DNA of 39,589 bases from Candidatus Zhuqueibacterota bacterium (lineage in GTDB: Bacteria; Zhuqueibacterota; Zhuqueibacteria; Thermofontimicrobiales; Thermofontimicrobiaceae). Below the pieces are notes generated by a model. That model did not search any database and was not told the DNA's origin. It worked only from the letters and a program-made list of their open reading frames with translations. The position numbers and the translations under genes were made by a program. Where the stretch lies: NCBI GenBank assembly GCA_016783825.1, contig JADHVV010000015.1:1-39589 (forward strand), given 5' to 3'. The stretch's first letter is position 1; the number at the start of each line of letters is the position of its first letter. This document shows positions 8,532 through 17,141 of the stretch, piece after piece.

Positions 8532-8607
8532 TATTTCGCATTATTCTGGTATCAGTTCTATCGTTAATTTTTTTTCGTTGCAAAATTATTTTTATCAAGG
8601 TAACACA

Positions 8608-10602
8608 GTGGCAAAATTTGAGTTAATTTCAGAATACAAACCAACCGGCGATCAACCCAATGCTATTCGGGAACTCACAGAAGGTATTTTCCGGGGAGAT
8701 TCACACCAGACATTGTTAGGAGTAACCGGCAGCGGAAAAACCTACACCATGGCAAATATCATTGCTAATGTGGGCAAACCGGCGATCATTTTATCACATA
8801 ACAAAACATTAGCCGCGCAACTCTACGGCGAATTTAAGGGGTATTTTCCCAATAATGCCGTTGAATATTTCATCAGCTATTATGATTATTATCAACCAGA
8901 AGCTTATGTGGCATCGACCGATACCTATATCGCAAAGGATACATCAATAAATGATGAGATTGACCGATTGCGATTAAAAGCAACCAGTTCCCTAATGCAG
9001 CGCGATGACGTGGTTATAGTAGCTTCAGTATCGTGTATTTACGGTCTCGGCTCTCCCGAAGATTATAAAGCAATGTTAATAACTCTAAAAAAGGGACAAC
9101 GAATCGCCCGCAATACAATTCTCGAAAAATTAGTTGATCTTTATTACACACGTAACGATTTTGACTTTAGCCGCGGCAGCTTTCGGGTTCGGGGGGATGT
9201 GGTTGAAGTTATTCCTGCCTATGAAGAAGAAGGCATTCGCATTGAATTTTTTGGAGATGAAATAGAGAAAATTTCAAAAATTGATACGCTAACCGGAAAA
9301 ATTATCGGTTCCCTGGACTCAGCAGGAATTTATGCGGCAAAACATTATGTCACGACGCAGCCTAAAATTGAAAACGCTATCAAGGAGATAAAAAAGGAAT
9401 TGGAACAGCGGTTAGCCTGGCTTAGAAAGAATAACAAACTGCTCGAGGCGCAGCGATTGGAAATGCGCACCAATTTCGATTTAGAAATGATGATGGAGAT
9501 CGGCAGTTGTTCCGGTATTGAAAATTATTCGCGCCACATAACAGGCAGAGAACCGGGAGACCATCCATATACTTTATTAAATTTTTTCCCCAGCGACTTT
9601 CTCATGTTCATCGATGAGTCGCACGTTACTGTATCCCAGGTTCGGGCAATGTACCACGGTGACAGGTCACGCAAGGAAACATTAGTTGAAAATGGTTTCC
9701 GCTTGCCCTCTGCTCTGGATAATCGTCCGCTCAATTTTCAGGAATTTGAAAATATGCTCAAGCAGGTCGTGTTTGTTTCTGCCACGCCGGGAGAATACGA
9801 ACTGGAAAAATGCGGCGGTGTGGTTGTTGAGCAAATTATCCGTCCCACCGGTCTCATGGAACCGGAAATTGATGTCCGACCAATTAAGGGTCAGATTGAT
9901 GATTTGATTTCGGAAATCAATCTGCGTTCTGAAAAAGGGGAACGAGTGTTGGTTACCACGCTCACAAAACGAATGGCAGAAGATTTAACCGATTACCTCG
10001 CTGACATGAAATTACGGGTTCGATATTTACACTCCGAGGTCAATGTATTGGATCGGGTCAAAATTTTACGCGATTTGCGGTTGGCAGAATTTGATGTGTT
10101 AGTGGGAATTAATTTGCTCCGGGAAGGACTCGATCTTCCCGAAGTTTCTCTGGTTGCTGTTCTCGATGCAGATAAGGAAGGATTTTTGCGATCTGAAACT
10201 TCTCTGATGCAGGTTTCCGGCAGAGCCGCGCGCAATGTAAATGGCAGGGTTATTTTTTACGCCGATAAAATCACTCAATCCATGCAAAAAACAATCGACG
10301 AAACGAATCGCCGCCGAAAAATCCAGCAACAATATAATGAAGAACACGGCATCACTCCCAAAACAATTTATAAATCAGTGGAAGACGTGATGAGTTCTAC
10401 ACGAGTTGCTGATGAAAAAGTGGAAAAATGGGGAACCCGACGAAATAAGTCTCGTCGCTATGACCAACCCATGTCAGCAATGGAACAGACCGAACTCGTT
10501 GAAAAATTGGAACAGGAGATGAAGGACGCTGCAAAAAATCTGGAATTTGAGAGGGCGGCTGAATTAAGGGATGAGATTGAGTGGGTGAAGGACAATAATT
10601 AG
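8608..10602 (+). CDS. uvrB: Excinuclease ABC subunit B
   Basis: UvrB is the damage-verifying helicase-like subunit of nucleotide excision repair, working with UvrA and UvrC. The protein begins with the family-typical [15 protein letters not shown]. It has Walker A GVTGSGKT, the [10 protein letters not shown] beta-hairpin region used for damage probing, FIDESH (motif II), [22 protein letters not shown] (motif VI) and a C-terminal UVR coiled coil ([26 protein letters not shown] split over two helices) that contacts UvrC. The track starts at 8503, inside the promoter. GTG at 8608, preceded by AAGG, gives 664 aa, the usual length. The gene stands alone, divergent from the PP2C-like gene. Confidence 0.98.
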   Translation: MAKFELISEYKPTGDQPNAIRELTEGIFRGDSHQTLLGVTGSGKTYTMANIIANVGKPAIILSHNKTLAAQLYGEFKGYFPNNAVEYFISYYDYYQPEAYVASTDTYIAKDTSINDEIDRLRLKATSSLMQRDDVVIVASVSCIYGLGSPEDYKAMLITLKKGQRIARNTILEKLVDLYYTRNDFDFSRGSFRVRGDVVEVIPAYEEEGIRIEFFGDEIEKISKIDTLTGKIIGSLDSAGIYAAKHYVTTQPKIENAIKEIKKELEQRLAWLRKNNKLLEAQRLEMRTNFDLEMMMEIGSCSGIENYSRHITGREPGDHPYTLLNFFPSDFLMFIDESHVTVSQVRAMYHGDRSRKETLVENGFRLPSALDNRPLNFQEFENMLKQVVFVSATPGEYELEKCGGVVVEQIIRPTGLMEPEIDVRPIKGQIDDLISEINLRSEKGERVLVTTLTKRMAEDLTDYLADMKLRVRYLHSEVNVLDRVKILRDLRLAEFDVLVGINLLREGLDLPEVSLVAVLDADKEGFLRSETSLMQVSGRAARNVNGRVIFYADKITQSMQKTIDETNRRRKIQQQYNEEHGITPKTIYKSVEDVMSSTRVADEKVEKWGTRRNKSRRYDQPMSAMEQTELVEKLEQEMKDAAKNLEFERAAELRDEIEWVKDNN

Positions 10603-10744
10603 TGCAAAGAATTTTAGAGCGCTATGGTAAATTCATTTTTTCTATAAATTTTTATTACAAATTATTGGCACTAAAGTTAATTTGCTGCCAATTATTTGGT
10701 AGCCGTAATGAACAAAAGTTACTCACAAAAAATAAAACAATAAA

Positions 10745-11179
10745 ATGCCTCCCAATAAGGAAACAATCGGTAAACTAACGCCAAAATATTCATTTGTTCT
10801 AAATAAATATTCTGACTATAGGGTTAGCAAATGCCCTGATTGCGATTTTAATACTTTTAAAAGAAAATTTCCGCTAGTAATATTTGTTACTAAAGGTGTT
10901 CCAATTACACTTGGACTTACCTGTACATACTGTTCAAAATGTGAGTTAATCATTGCTCATCAACATGAACTTGAAGAAGAACTCTATAAAATTTTTATTG
11001 AAATTGATCCCGAAATGATTGGGAACGAATATTATGTAGTTGGAACAGTGGATAAAAAAATATGGAAAAAGACCATTGGTAAAAAATCAAATTTTACCCA
11101 AATGTTAGAGCATGCAGCTGATTTTAAAGAAGTATTAGAATTAAAATACCAGCCAGCCGGTTGGTACCGTCCCAAATAA
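10745..11179 (+). CDS. Small zinc-ribbon protein of unknown function
   Basis: This 144-aa protein has two cysteine pairs, CPDC (about residue 30) and CTYCSKC (about residue 60), the spacing of a zinc ribbon separated by a hydrophobic strand. The C-terminal half is charged with aromatic residues (GNEYYVVGTVDKKIW) and ends QPAGWYRPK. I do not recognise the family. There is no signal peptide, so it is probably cytoplasmic. It stands alone between uvrB and the Bro-N gene with 142 and 195 bases of flanking non-coding DNA. Confidence 0.7.
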   Translation: MPPNKETIGKLTPKYSFVLNKYSDYRVSKCPDCDFNTFKRKFPLVIFVTKGVPITLGLTCTYCSKCELIIAHQHELEEELYKIFIEIDPEMIGNEYYVVGTVDKKIWKKTIGKKSNFTQMLEHAADFKEVLELKYQPAGWYRPK

Positions 11180-11264
11180 TAAACATTATTGCCTTTTACT
11201 GACAGATAGCTTTGAAGTAAAGCCGTACATCAAAAAAAAATGCTTTTACGTGGTACTTAACTAA

Positions 11265-11305
11265 ATTTCAAAGGGGGGGTACAAATTGCCACCCCCCTTT
11301 GAAAT
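11265..11305. repeat. Perfect 14-bp stem hairpin upstream of the Bro-N gene
   Basis: ATTTCAAAGGGGGG (11265-11278) pairs perfectly with CCCCCCTTTGAAAT (11292-11305) across a 13-base loop containing TACAAATTG. It is not followed by a T-tract, so it is a poor terminator. Its core AAAGGGGGGGTACAAATTG matches a palindrome inside the downstream Bro-N gene (11537-11555) at 18 of 19 positions. It could be a regulatory site for that gene; this is inference. Confidence 0.65.
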
Positions 11306-11374
11306 GATTGAGAAAAAACAAGAATGATAAATAACAAAGGAACTGAATTTAATTAAACAAACAGGTGATTTAAA

Positions 11375-12181
11375 ATGACCACTAAAATCGCTGTTTTTAA
11401 GAAAAAAGAAATCAGAAAAACCATTCATAATAATGAGTGGTGGTTTGTAGTGGAAGATGTTGTTTTAGCTCTGACTGATTCAAGAGATCCTAAACAATAC
11501 ATTCAGCGGATGAAACTTAGGGATCCAGAGCTTAAGAAAGGGTGGGTACAAATTGTACATACCCTTTCAATTGAAACAACTGGAGGAAAGCAAAAAATGC
11601 TCTGCGCCAACACCGAAGGCATTTTCCGTATCATCCAATCAATGCCATCACCAAAAGCAGAACCGTTTAAACGCTGGCTGGCAAAAGTTGGTTATGAAAG
11701 AGTGCAGGAAATTGAAGACCCGGAACTTGCCACTAAAAGAACACGTGCCCTGTACAAAGCCAAAGGTTATCCTGATGATTGGATTGAAAAAAGAATGCGT
11801 GGCATTGCCATCAGCGAAGAATTGACCGACGAATGGCAGCAACGAGGCGTAAATGAAGACAGGGAGTACTCCATATTAACTGCAGAAATCTCAAAAGCAA
11901 CCTTTGGCATGACACCAAAAGAGTACAAAGACTTTAAAAGATTAAATAGAGAAAATTTGCGCGATCACATGAACGATCTTGAATTGATATTTTCAATGTT
12001 AGGCGAAGCATCTACAACAGAAATTGCCCTAAACACAGATGCCCAGGGTTTTGAAGAAAACAAAGATGCTGCCCAGAAAGGTGGTGACGTTGCTGGTAAA
12101 GCGAGAAAAGATTTGGAATCAAAAAGTGGCAAAAAAGTTTCCACGAAAAAAAATTATTTAAAGCAGATTAAAGACAAATAA
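11375..12181 (+). CDS. Bro-N domain protein (phage antirepressor-like)
   Basis: Bro-N domains occur in prophage antirepressors and baculovirus BRO proteins and bind DNA or partner repressors. Here residues 1-105 carry the domain: KIAVFKKKEIRKTIHNNEWW, FVVEDVVLALTDS, then LCANTEGIFRIIQSMPSPKAE and FKRWLAKVGYERVQEI, typical of the chromosomal bacterial branch. The middle (120-200) includes KRTRALYKAKGYPDDWIEKRM and appears shared within that branch. The tail is lysine-rich (KSGKKVSTKKNYLKQIKDK). No other phage gene is nearby, so this is probably a domesticated or solitary mobile-derived gene. An imperfect palindrome with the same core as the upstream hairpin lies within its coding region. Confidence 0.85.
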   Translation: MTTKIAVFKKKEIRKTIHNNEWWFVVEDVVLALTDSRDPKQYIQRMKLRDPELKKGWVQIVHTLSIETTGGKQKMLCANTEGIFRIIQSMPSPKAEPFKRWLAKVGYERVQEIEDPELATKRTRALYKAKGYPDDWIEKRMRGIAISEELTDEWQQRGVNEDREYSILTAEISKATFGMTPKEYKDFKRLNRENLRDHMNDLELIFSMLGEASTTEIALNTDAQGFEENKDAAQKGGDVAGKARKDLESKSGKKVSTKKNYLKQIKDK

Positions 12182-12238
12182 ACTTGAATATGAATTATAG
12201 TAACCGATCATATGGTTAAAGTTAAAGTTACAAATTAG

Positions 12239-12287
12239 CCCACAGAAATAGAACACGTCACAGAAAAAATAAATTTTTTTCTGTGGG
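12239..12287. repeat. Nested hairpin after the Bro-N gene
   Basis: CCCACAGAAA (12239-12248) pairs with TTTCTGTGGG (12278-12287). Alternatively CACAGAAAAAA (12259-12269) pairs with the TTTTTTTCTGTG at 12274-12285 across a four-base loop. Two competing stems share one right arm. It could act as a transcription terminator for the Bro-N gene, but there is no T-tract after the outer stem. No other structure is evident in the 200-base gap before the aldolase gene. Confidence 0.55.
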
Positions 12288-12381
12288 AGTTCGTTTATGT
12301 GAGAAAAAATTTCTAATGTTTTATAATCCTGTGATCGAATATGAATCATACAATCAACGAAGTTTTTAAACTGATAAAATT

Positions 12382-13134
12382 ATGAAACATCATTTCCGAA
12401 GAAAATTACTCAACGAAAATCGTTTAATAGGCACAATGGTCACTTTAGACTCTCCGGCAGTCAGTGAACTACTGGCACAAGTCGGATTTGATTGGCTGTT
12501 TATTGATGCGGAACATGCACCGTTCTCCACGCGGGACATGCAGGCGCTGCTTCAAAGCGCTGGAAATACGCCTTGTGTGATTCGGCTGGTTTCAGGCACA
12601 GAAGTAGCGATTAAAAAAGCGCTGGATATTGGCGCTGCCGGTATCATCGTACCACAAGTGAATACTGCCGAACATGCAGAGCAGATTATTCGGATGGCAC
12701 GCTATTCCCCGGAAGGTAACCGAGGTGTTGGGATTGGACGGGCTCATGGTTACGGTCTCAAATTTCAGGAATATATCGACAGGGCCAATGAAAAAACTGC
12801 TGTCATTGTGCAGGCGGAACATATTGAAGCAGTTAATAATATTCATTCCATCGTCAAAGTTCCGGGAATAGATGCTGTACTTGTTGGACCTTACGATCTT
12901 TCTGCAAGCCTGGGAAAGCTTGGTAAAGTTGATGATCCGGAAGTGGTTGCTGCGATCGAAAAGGTGACTGAAGCCTGTTTAAACGCTGGAATACGATTGG
13001 GTATTTTTGGTGTTACTACAGAAGCTGTAAAGCCTTACATTGAAAAAGGCTATACATTAATCGTAGCCGGTGTTGATACATTGATGTTAGCCCGGACTGC
13101 GAAGGCTTTGCTAAAGGAATTAAAAAATAAATGA
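12382..13134 (+). CDS. HpcH/HpaI-family class II aldolase
   Basis: Members cleave or form 2-keto-3-deoxy sugar acids or 4-hydroxy-2-oxo acids using a divalent metal. The 250-aa length is typical. The active-site loop FIDAEHAPFS places Asp42, Glu44 and His45 as expected. The metal ligands are Glu146 in VIVQAEHIEA and Asp172 in VGPYDLSASLG. The TIM-barrel glycine-rich loops GAAGIIVPQVNTAEHA and RGVGIGRAHGYG are intact. Sequence alone does not separate 2-keto-3-deoxy-L-rhamnonate from 4-hydroxy-2-oxoheptanedioate aldolase. The DUF1080 lipoprotein follows, making a small carbohydrate-catabolism grouping plausible but not demonstrated. Confidence 0.92.
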   Translation: MKHHFRRKLLNENRLIGTMVTLDSPAVSELLAQVGFDWLFIDAEHAPFSTRDMQALLQSAGNTPCVIRLVSGTEVAIKKALDIGAAGIIVPQVNTAEHAEQIIRMARYSPEGNRGVGIGRAHGYGLKFQEYIDRANEKTAVIVQAEHIEAVNNIHSIVKVPGIDAVLVGPYDLSASLGKLGKVDDPEVVAAIEKVTEACLNAGIRLGIFGVTTEAVKPYIEKGYTLIVAGVDTLMLARTAKALLKELKNK

Positions 13135-13220
13135 GTTTATAATAAAATCACTAATTTCATCATTAATATTTTTTTTAGGGGAGCGTTCAAGCGCTAAATA
13201 TTATCATGAAAGGGAAAACA

Positions 13221-13865
13221 ATGAAACGAAATCTGCTAATTTTATTAATCTTCGCCTGCTTGGTTTTTACAATCTTAGGCTGTTCAACGCCAAAAACAAT
13301 TCAACTCTGGAACGGAATGGATTTTTCCGGGTGGAAGTTGTTTGTCCCTGGTGATTCCATCGATGTCAAAGACGTCTGGTCTGTGAAAGATGGTGTCATT
13401 CATTGTAAAGGTGTACCCAATGGCTACATGCGAACCGAAGCTGAATATTCAAACTATACTTTGTACCTGGATTGGCGTTGGGTGGGAAAAGGCAGCAACA
13501 GCGGCGTATTGCTTCACTCCCAGGAACCGGACCAGGTTTGGCCAAATTGTATCGAGTGCCAGTTGAAATCAGGCAATGCCGGTGATTTTGTACTCATTGG
13601 TCCCGGCTCGATTACAGTAGATGAAGAAAAATTCGAAAATACGGAAAGATTCTTAGTGATTCCCAAAAAACAAGACAGTAATGAGAAACCAATTGGCGAG
13701 TGGAATAGTTATAAAATTGTTTGCCAGGGCGATAAAATTACTTGTTATGTGAATGGTATTTTACAAAATACAGGCACGCAAGCTTCTTTATCAAAAGGAA
13801 AGATTTGTTTTCAAAGTGAAGGCGCTCCGATTGAGTTTAGGAATTTTCGGTTGGAGTTATTTTAG
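13221..13865 (+). CDS. DUF1080 (3-keto-disaccharide hydrolase-like) lipoprotein
   Basis: DUF1080 proteins have a concanavalin-like beta-sandwich, and some hydrolyse 3-keto-glycosides. Family marks are LWNGMDFSGWKLF near the N-terminus, WSVKDGVIHCKG, NYTLYLDWRW, GSNSGVLLH and GEWNSYKIVCQGDKITCYVNG. A signal peptide with lipobox ILGC indicates a lipoprotein. The track starts at 13206, but the ATG at 13221 has AAGGGA six bases upstream and gives a cleaner signal peptide (MKRNLLILLIF), so I use it. It lies 86 bases after the aldolase in the same orientation. Confidence 0.88.
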   Translation: MKRNLLILLIFACLVFTILGCSTPKTIQLWNGMDFSGWKLFVPGDSIDVKDVWSVKDGVIHCKGVPNGYMRTEAEYSNYTLYLDWRWVGKGSNSGVLLHSQEPDQVWPNCIECQLKSGNAGDFVLIGPGSITVDEEKFENTERFLVIPKKQDSNEKPIGEWNSYKIVCQGDKITCYVNGILQNTGTQASLSKGKICFQSEGAPIEFRNFRLELF

Positions 13866-13929
13866 TCGCAGACGCTAATATAAATTATTTTGACATTACA
13901 AAATAATGTACTAAAAGGAAACTAACATT

Positions 13930-14133
13930 ATGATTTCCCAAACATTAAAATTAGAAGCGCTTGAAAAAAAGAAACTTAAAGAAATACTTCAAGCAGTAGT
14001 TATCAACCAAACAGTGTTAACAGTACAATTTCCTGGAGGCGAGGAAGTAATTATCCAACCAAAGCCTCCTCTTAAGCCATTACCAATTCTAAACGGATAT
14101 GTACCAAAAGGCTGGAAGGAAGAAATTTACTGA
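13930..14133 (+). CDS. Small putative antitoxin paired with a PIN toxin
   Basis: This 67-aa protein precedes and overlaps a PIN-domain gene by one base (TGATG), the standard antitoxin-toxin arrangement. The N-terminal half is a charged helix (LEALEKKKLKEILQAVV). The middle, VLTVQFPGGEEVIIQP, resembles a short beta-hairpin, and the tail PLPILNGYVPKGWKEEIY looks like a toxin-binding peptide. I see no ribbon-helix-helix or Phd DNA-binding signature. Function is inferred from position and size. Confidence 0.72.
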   Translation: MISQTLKLEALEKKKLKEILQAVVINQTVLTVQFPGGEEVIIQPKPPLKPLPILNGYVPKGWKEEIY

Positions 14134-14618
14134 TGAATCGAGATAAACAGATACTATTAGATGCTGGATTGTTTATTGGGGCATTGCTTAAAGGAGATGC
14201 ACGTCATCAAGAAGCTCGCACAATAATTGAAGCAGCAAGACAAGGAGAATTAACAACTTGTACAACTACAAGCATTTTAAGCGAGGTATATGCTGCATTA
14301 ACCTGGATTAATGCTCAGCCACCTCATAGTCCAAGTGATGCAGCAAATGCAGTACGACTGTTAATTGAGCTACCTTCAGCAATCGATATACTCTCAGATG
14401 GGTTTGATGTCAGTTTGAAAATGTTGGAATTATCAGAAAAATATAATTTGACTGCCCGCAAAGTGCATGATGCTAGGCATGCTGCAACAGCTATTATTAA
14501 CGATATAGAGTTAATCTACACTTATGATATAACGGACTGGAGACTGTTCGAACCAGAAGGATTGATAATTGCTGGGCCGCCAAGTGTTATGGTGAATATT
14601 AATAAAAAGAATGAATGA
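14133..14618 (+). CDS. PIN-domain ribonuclease toxin (VapC-like)
   Basis: PIN toxins cut tRNA or rRNA using clustered acidic residues and magnesium. The expected residues are present: Asp10 in LLDAGLFIGALL, Glu51 in ILSEVYAAL, Asp113 in KVHDARHAATA and Asp132 in TYDITDW. At 161 aa it is slightly longer than many VapC proteins owing to a C-terminal extension (GLIIAGPPSVMVNINKKNE). Its start overlaps the antitoxin stop, so the two are coupled. It lies between the DUF1080 lipoprotein and purD, a likely insertion point of an accessory module. Confidence 0.88.
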   Translation: MNRDKQILLDAGLFIGALLKGDARHQEARTIIEAARQGELTTCTTTSILSEVYAALTWINAQPPHSPSDAANAVRLLIELPSAIDILSDGFDVSLKMLELSEKYNLTARKVHDARHAATAIINDIELIYTYDITDWRLFEPEGLIIAGPPSVMVNINKKNE

Positions 14619-14687
14619 CCTGCTTTTAAAAAAAATAAAATCTTATTTTCTCTTCAAATCATCACCCTTGGAGGTATAATAAACAAT

Positions 14688-15950
14688 ATGAAAATATTAG
14701 TCATAGGCAGCGGTGGACGGGAACACACCCTGGTTTGGAAAATTGCTCAAAGCCCTGATGTGAAAAAAATTTACTGTGCGCCCGGCAATGCCGGTATCAG
14801 TGAGTTAGCAGACTGCGTATCAATTGATGCTGCTGATATTAAAGGTCTGTTAAAATTCGCGGCTGGCAAACACATCGATTTAACAGTTGTTGGACCGGAA
14901 GTGCCATTGTCGTTGGGAATTGTTGACCTGTTTAAAAGTAAGGGATTAAAAATTTTCGGGCCGTCTCAGAAGGCTGCTGAAATTGAAAGCAGCAAAATAT
15001 TCTCAAAATACCTGATGGAAAAATATAAAATCCCCACGGCAAAGTATGAGAGTTTTGACGTTTACGATAGAGCTGAAGAATATGTGAAATCCATTTCAGC
15101 GCCGTTAGTAGTAAAAGCAGATGGATTGGCAGCAGGCAAAGGCGCTATCGTTTGTTTCACCAAAGAAGAAGCGTTGGCTTCATTGAACAAGTTAATGGTG
15201 CAGCGAATCTTTGGACAAGCCGGAGCCAAAGTTGTGATTGAAGAATACCTGGCAGGGGAAGAGGTTTCAGTACTGGCGTTTACTGATGGCACAAATATTG
15301 TTTCGCTAATCCCGGCGCAGGATCATAAACCAATCCTCGATGGAGATAAAGGGCCTAATACCGGTGGTATGGGCGCTTATGCCCCAGCTGTATTTGTCGA
15401 TGATAAAATGTTCGAAACAATTCGGAAAAATATTTTAGAGCCAACTATTAAAGGTATGGCTCTTGAAGAAAGACCTTACCGCGGTGTGCTTTATGCCGGG
15501 TTAATTATGACCAGGCAAGGTCCCAAAGTCATCGAATTTAACTGCCGTTTTGGGGACCCTGAAACACAGGTTATTTTGCCTTTGATTAAAAGTGATATTG
15601 TCCCTTTCCTAAACGCTTGTGCTGAAGGGGATATCAAAGATCTAAAATTAGGTTTGTCTGCTCAATTTGCAGTGTGCGTTGTTTTAGCATCCGGCGGTTA
15701 TCCAAATGAATATGAAAAGGGTAAAAAAATATTTGGATTGGATAAAAATTTTGGCAGTAGTGTGTTTAACTTTCATGCCGGTACGAAAAAAGTGAATGAC
15801 GATTGCCTGACAAATGGCGGCAGAGTATTAGGAGTGACTGCTTTGGGAAATAATATCAAACAAGCGATCAATCGCGCTTATTCCGCGGTTGGGAAAATTG
15901 CTTTTGATGGCGCTTATTATAGAAAGGATATTGGGTATAAAGCGCTTTAG
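14688..15950 (+). CDS. purD: Phosphoribosylamine-glycine ligase
   Basis: PurD joins glycine to phosphoribosylamine with ATP, an early step of purine synthesis. The 420-aa length is standard. It opens with MKILVIGSGGREHTLVWKI and has the ATP-grasp segments PLVVKADGLAAGKGAIV, VVIEEYLAGEEVSVLAF, DHKPILDGDKGPNTGGMGAYAP and IEFNCRFGDPETQVILP, all near consensus. A GGAGGT ribosome-binding site lies 12 bases before the ATG. No other pur genes flank it, so it is encoded alone here. Confidence 0.97.
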   Translation: MKILVIGSGGREHTLVWKIAQSPDVKKIYCAPGNAGISELADCVSIDAADIKGLLKFAAGKHIDLTVVGPEVPLSLGIVDLFKSKGLKIFGPSQKAAEIESSKIFSKYLMEKYKIPTAKYESFDVYDRAEEYVKSISAPLVVKADGLAAGKGAIVCFTKEEALASLNKLMVQRIFGQAGAKVVIEEYLAGEEVSVLAFTDGTNIVSLIPAQDHKPILDGDKGPNTGGMGAYAPAVFVDDKMFETIRKNILEPTIKGMALEERPYRGVLYAGLIMTRQGPKVIEFNCRFGDPETQVILPLIKSDIVPFLNACAEGDIKDLKLGLSAQFAVCVVLASGGYPNEYEKGKKIFGLDKNFGSSVFNFHAGTKKVNDDCLTNGGRVLGVTALGNNIKQAINRAYSAVGKIAFDGAYYRKDIGYKAL

Positions 15951-16029
15951 GCTCTGTCGTGGATAGGTTTTAAAAAAAAGTTCATGACAACGTTATTACA
16001 ATATATTACATCTAAACAATTGGCTCAAA

Positions 16030-16200
16030 GGTAATTTGGTAATTAGTTAAATAGGTAATTGGGTAATTGGTTAAATAGGTAATTAGTTAAATAGGTAATT
16101 GGGTAATTAGCTTATTGGGTAATTGGGTGTTTAATTATAAACCAGTCTTGATTTTGTACTTATTACCATAATTACCCAATTACCTTATTACCAAATTACC
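16030..16200. repeat. GGTAAT-family hairpin, locus 2, with expanded left arm
   Basis: The left side (16030 to about 16129) is an array of GGTAATNN units, some separated by AGTTAAATA. The right arm, ATTACCCAATTACCTTATTACCAAATTACC (16171-16200), is identical over 30 bases to the right arm at 36526-36555. The left side is two to three times longer than the right, suggesting unit expansion by slippage. The array ends 18 bases before the epimerase start, directly next to its AAGGAG ribosome-binding site, so a folded transcript could affect translation. No gene lies in this gap. Confidence 0.85.
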
Positions 16201-16218
16201 TAACAAGGAGTAACATCA

Positions 16219-17136
16219 ATGAAAATTTTAGTAACCGGCGGCGCCGGTTTTATTGCTTCTCATGTTACTGATGCGTACATTAATCAAGGGCATGAAGTTG
16301 TTGTTATTGATAATTTATCCACTGGAATCAGGGACAATATAAATGCACAAGCAAGTTTTGTGGAAATGGATATTCAAGATTCACAAATTTTTGATCTGTT
16401 TGAAAAGGAAAAATTTGATGTCGTCAATCATCACGCGGCGCAAATGGACATCCGCCTTTCGGTTAAGGATCCGACTTTTGATGCCAGAAATAATATTTTG
16501 GGGACGATTAACCTGGCAGAAGCTGCTGTTAGAAATGATGTTAAAAAGTTTATTTTCATTTCCAGCGGCGGCGCAATCTATGGGGAACAGGACTATTTTC
16601 CTGCAGATGAAATTCATCCGACGCGTCCTTTGTCCCCTTATGGCATTGCCAAATTAACCGGAGAAAAATATCTTTACTATTATAATAAAACTTATGATTT
16701 GAATTTTGTGAGTCTGCGATATGCAAATGTTTATGGACCGCGGCAAAATCCCCACGGAGAAGCCGGAGTAATTGCAATTTTTGCCAGCAAGCTTTTTAAC
16801 AATGAAACGCCTGTTATTAATGGTGAAGGCAAACAGACTCGTGACTATGTTTATGTTGCTGATGTCGTTCAAGCAAATGTAAAGGCACTTAATTATAATC
16901 AGAGCGATTATTTCAATATCGGAACCGGGATAGAAACGGATGTGAACGAACTTTTTTATCATGTAAATCATTTAACTGACAGCCATGTTGAAGAAAAACA
17001 CGGACCTGCCAAACCGGGGGAACAACAGCGCAGTGTCTTAAATAATAAAAAAGCAAAAGAGCTGTTAAATTGGCAGCCAACAGTTCAGCTTGAAGATGGG
17101 CTTAAAAAGACGGTTGATTTTTTTAAAACAAGATAG
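16219..17136 (+). CDS. NAD-dependent sugar-nucleotide epimerase (GalE-like)
   Basis: Extended short-chain dehydrogenase. The NAD-binding motif is at the N-terminus (ILVTGGAGFIASH), with Asp-Asn in VIDNLSTG marking the cofactor ribose pocket. The catalytic SSGGAIYG and YGIAKLTGE (YxxxK) are present, followed by LRYANVYGPRQNP and GKQTRDYVYVADVV. At 305 aa it resembles the bacterial/archaeal short GalE group (UDP-glucose or UDP-N-acetylglucosamine 4-epimerase), but the exact substrate cannot be fixed. AAGGAG lies eight bases upstream of the ATG. A role in envelope polysaccharide synthesis is likely; it stands alone between two repeat-filled gaps. Confidence 0.92.
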   Translation: MKILVTGGAGFIASHVTDAYINQGHEVVVIDNLSTGIRDNINAQASFVEMDIQDSQIFDLFEKEKFDVVNHHAAQMDIRLSVKDPTFDARNNILGTINLAEAAVRNDVKKFIFISSGGAIYGEQDYFPADEIHPTRPLSPYGIAKLTGEKYLYYYNKTYDLNFVSLRYANVYGPRQNPHGEAGVIAIFASKLFNNETPVINGEGKQTRDYVYVADVVQANVKALNYNQSDYFNIGTGIETDVNELFYHVNHLTDSHVEEKHGPAKPGEQQRSVLNNKKAKELLNWQPTVQLEDGLKKTVDFFKTR

Positions 17137-17141
17137 TTTAT

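Noticed and set aside
8503-8607. 35-residue N-terminal extension of UvrB in the ORF track
   Set aside because: It overlaps a strong sigma70 promoter, and the GTG at 8608 gives the conserved family N-terminus with a ribosome-binding sequence.
10603-10744. Gap between uvrB and the zinc-ribbon gene
   Set aside because: Contains loosely repeated AATTATTGGCAC-like words but no convincing hairpin, RNA gene or promoter.
16030-16200. Possible CRISPR array
   Set aside because: Units are about eight bases with no unique spacers, no cas genes nearby, and the structure is a palindrome.
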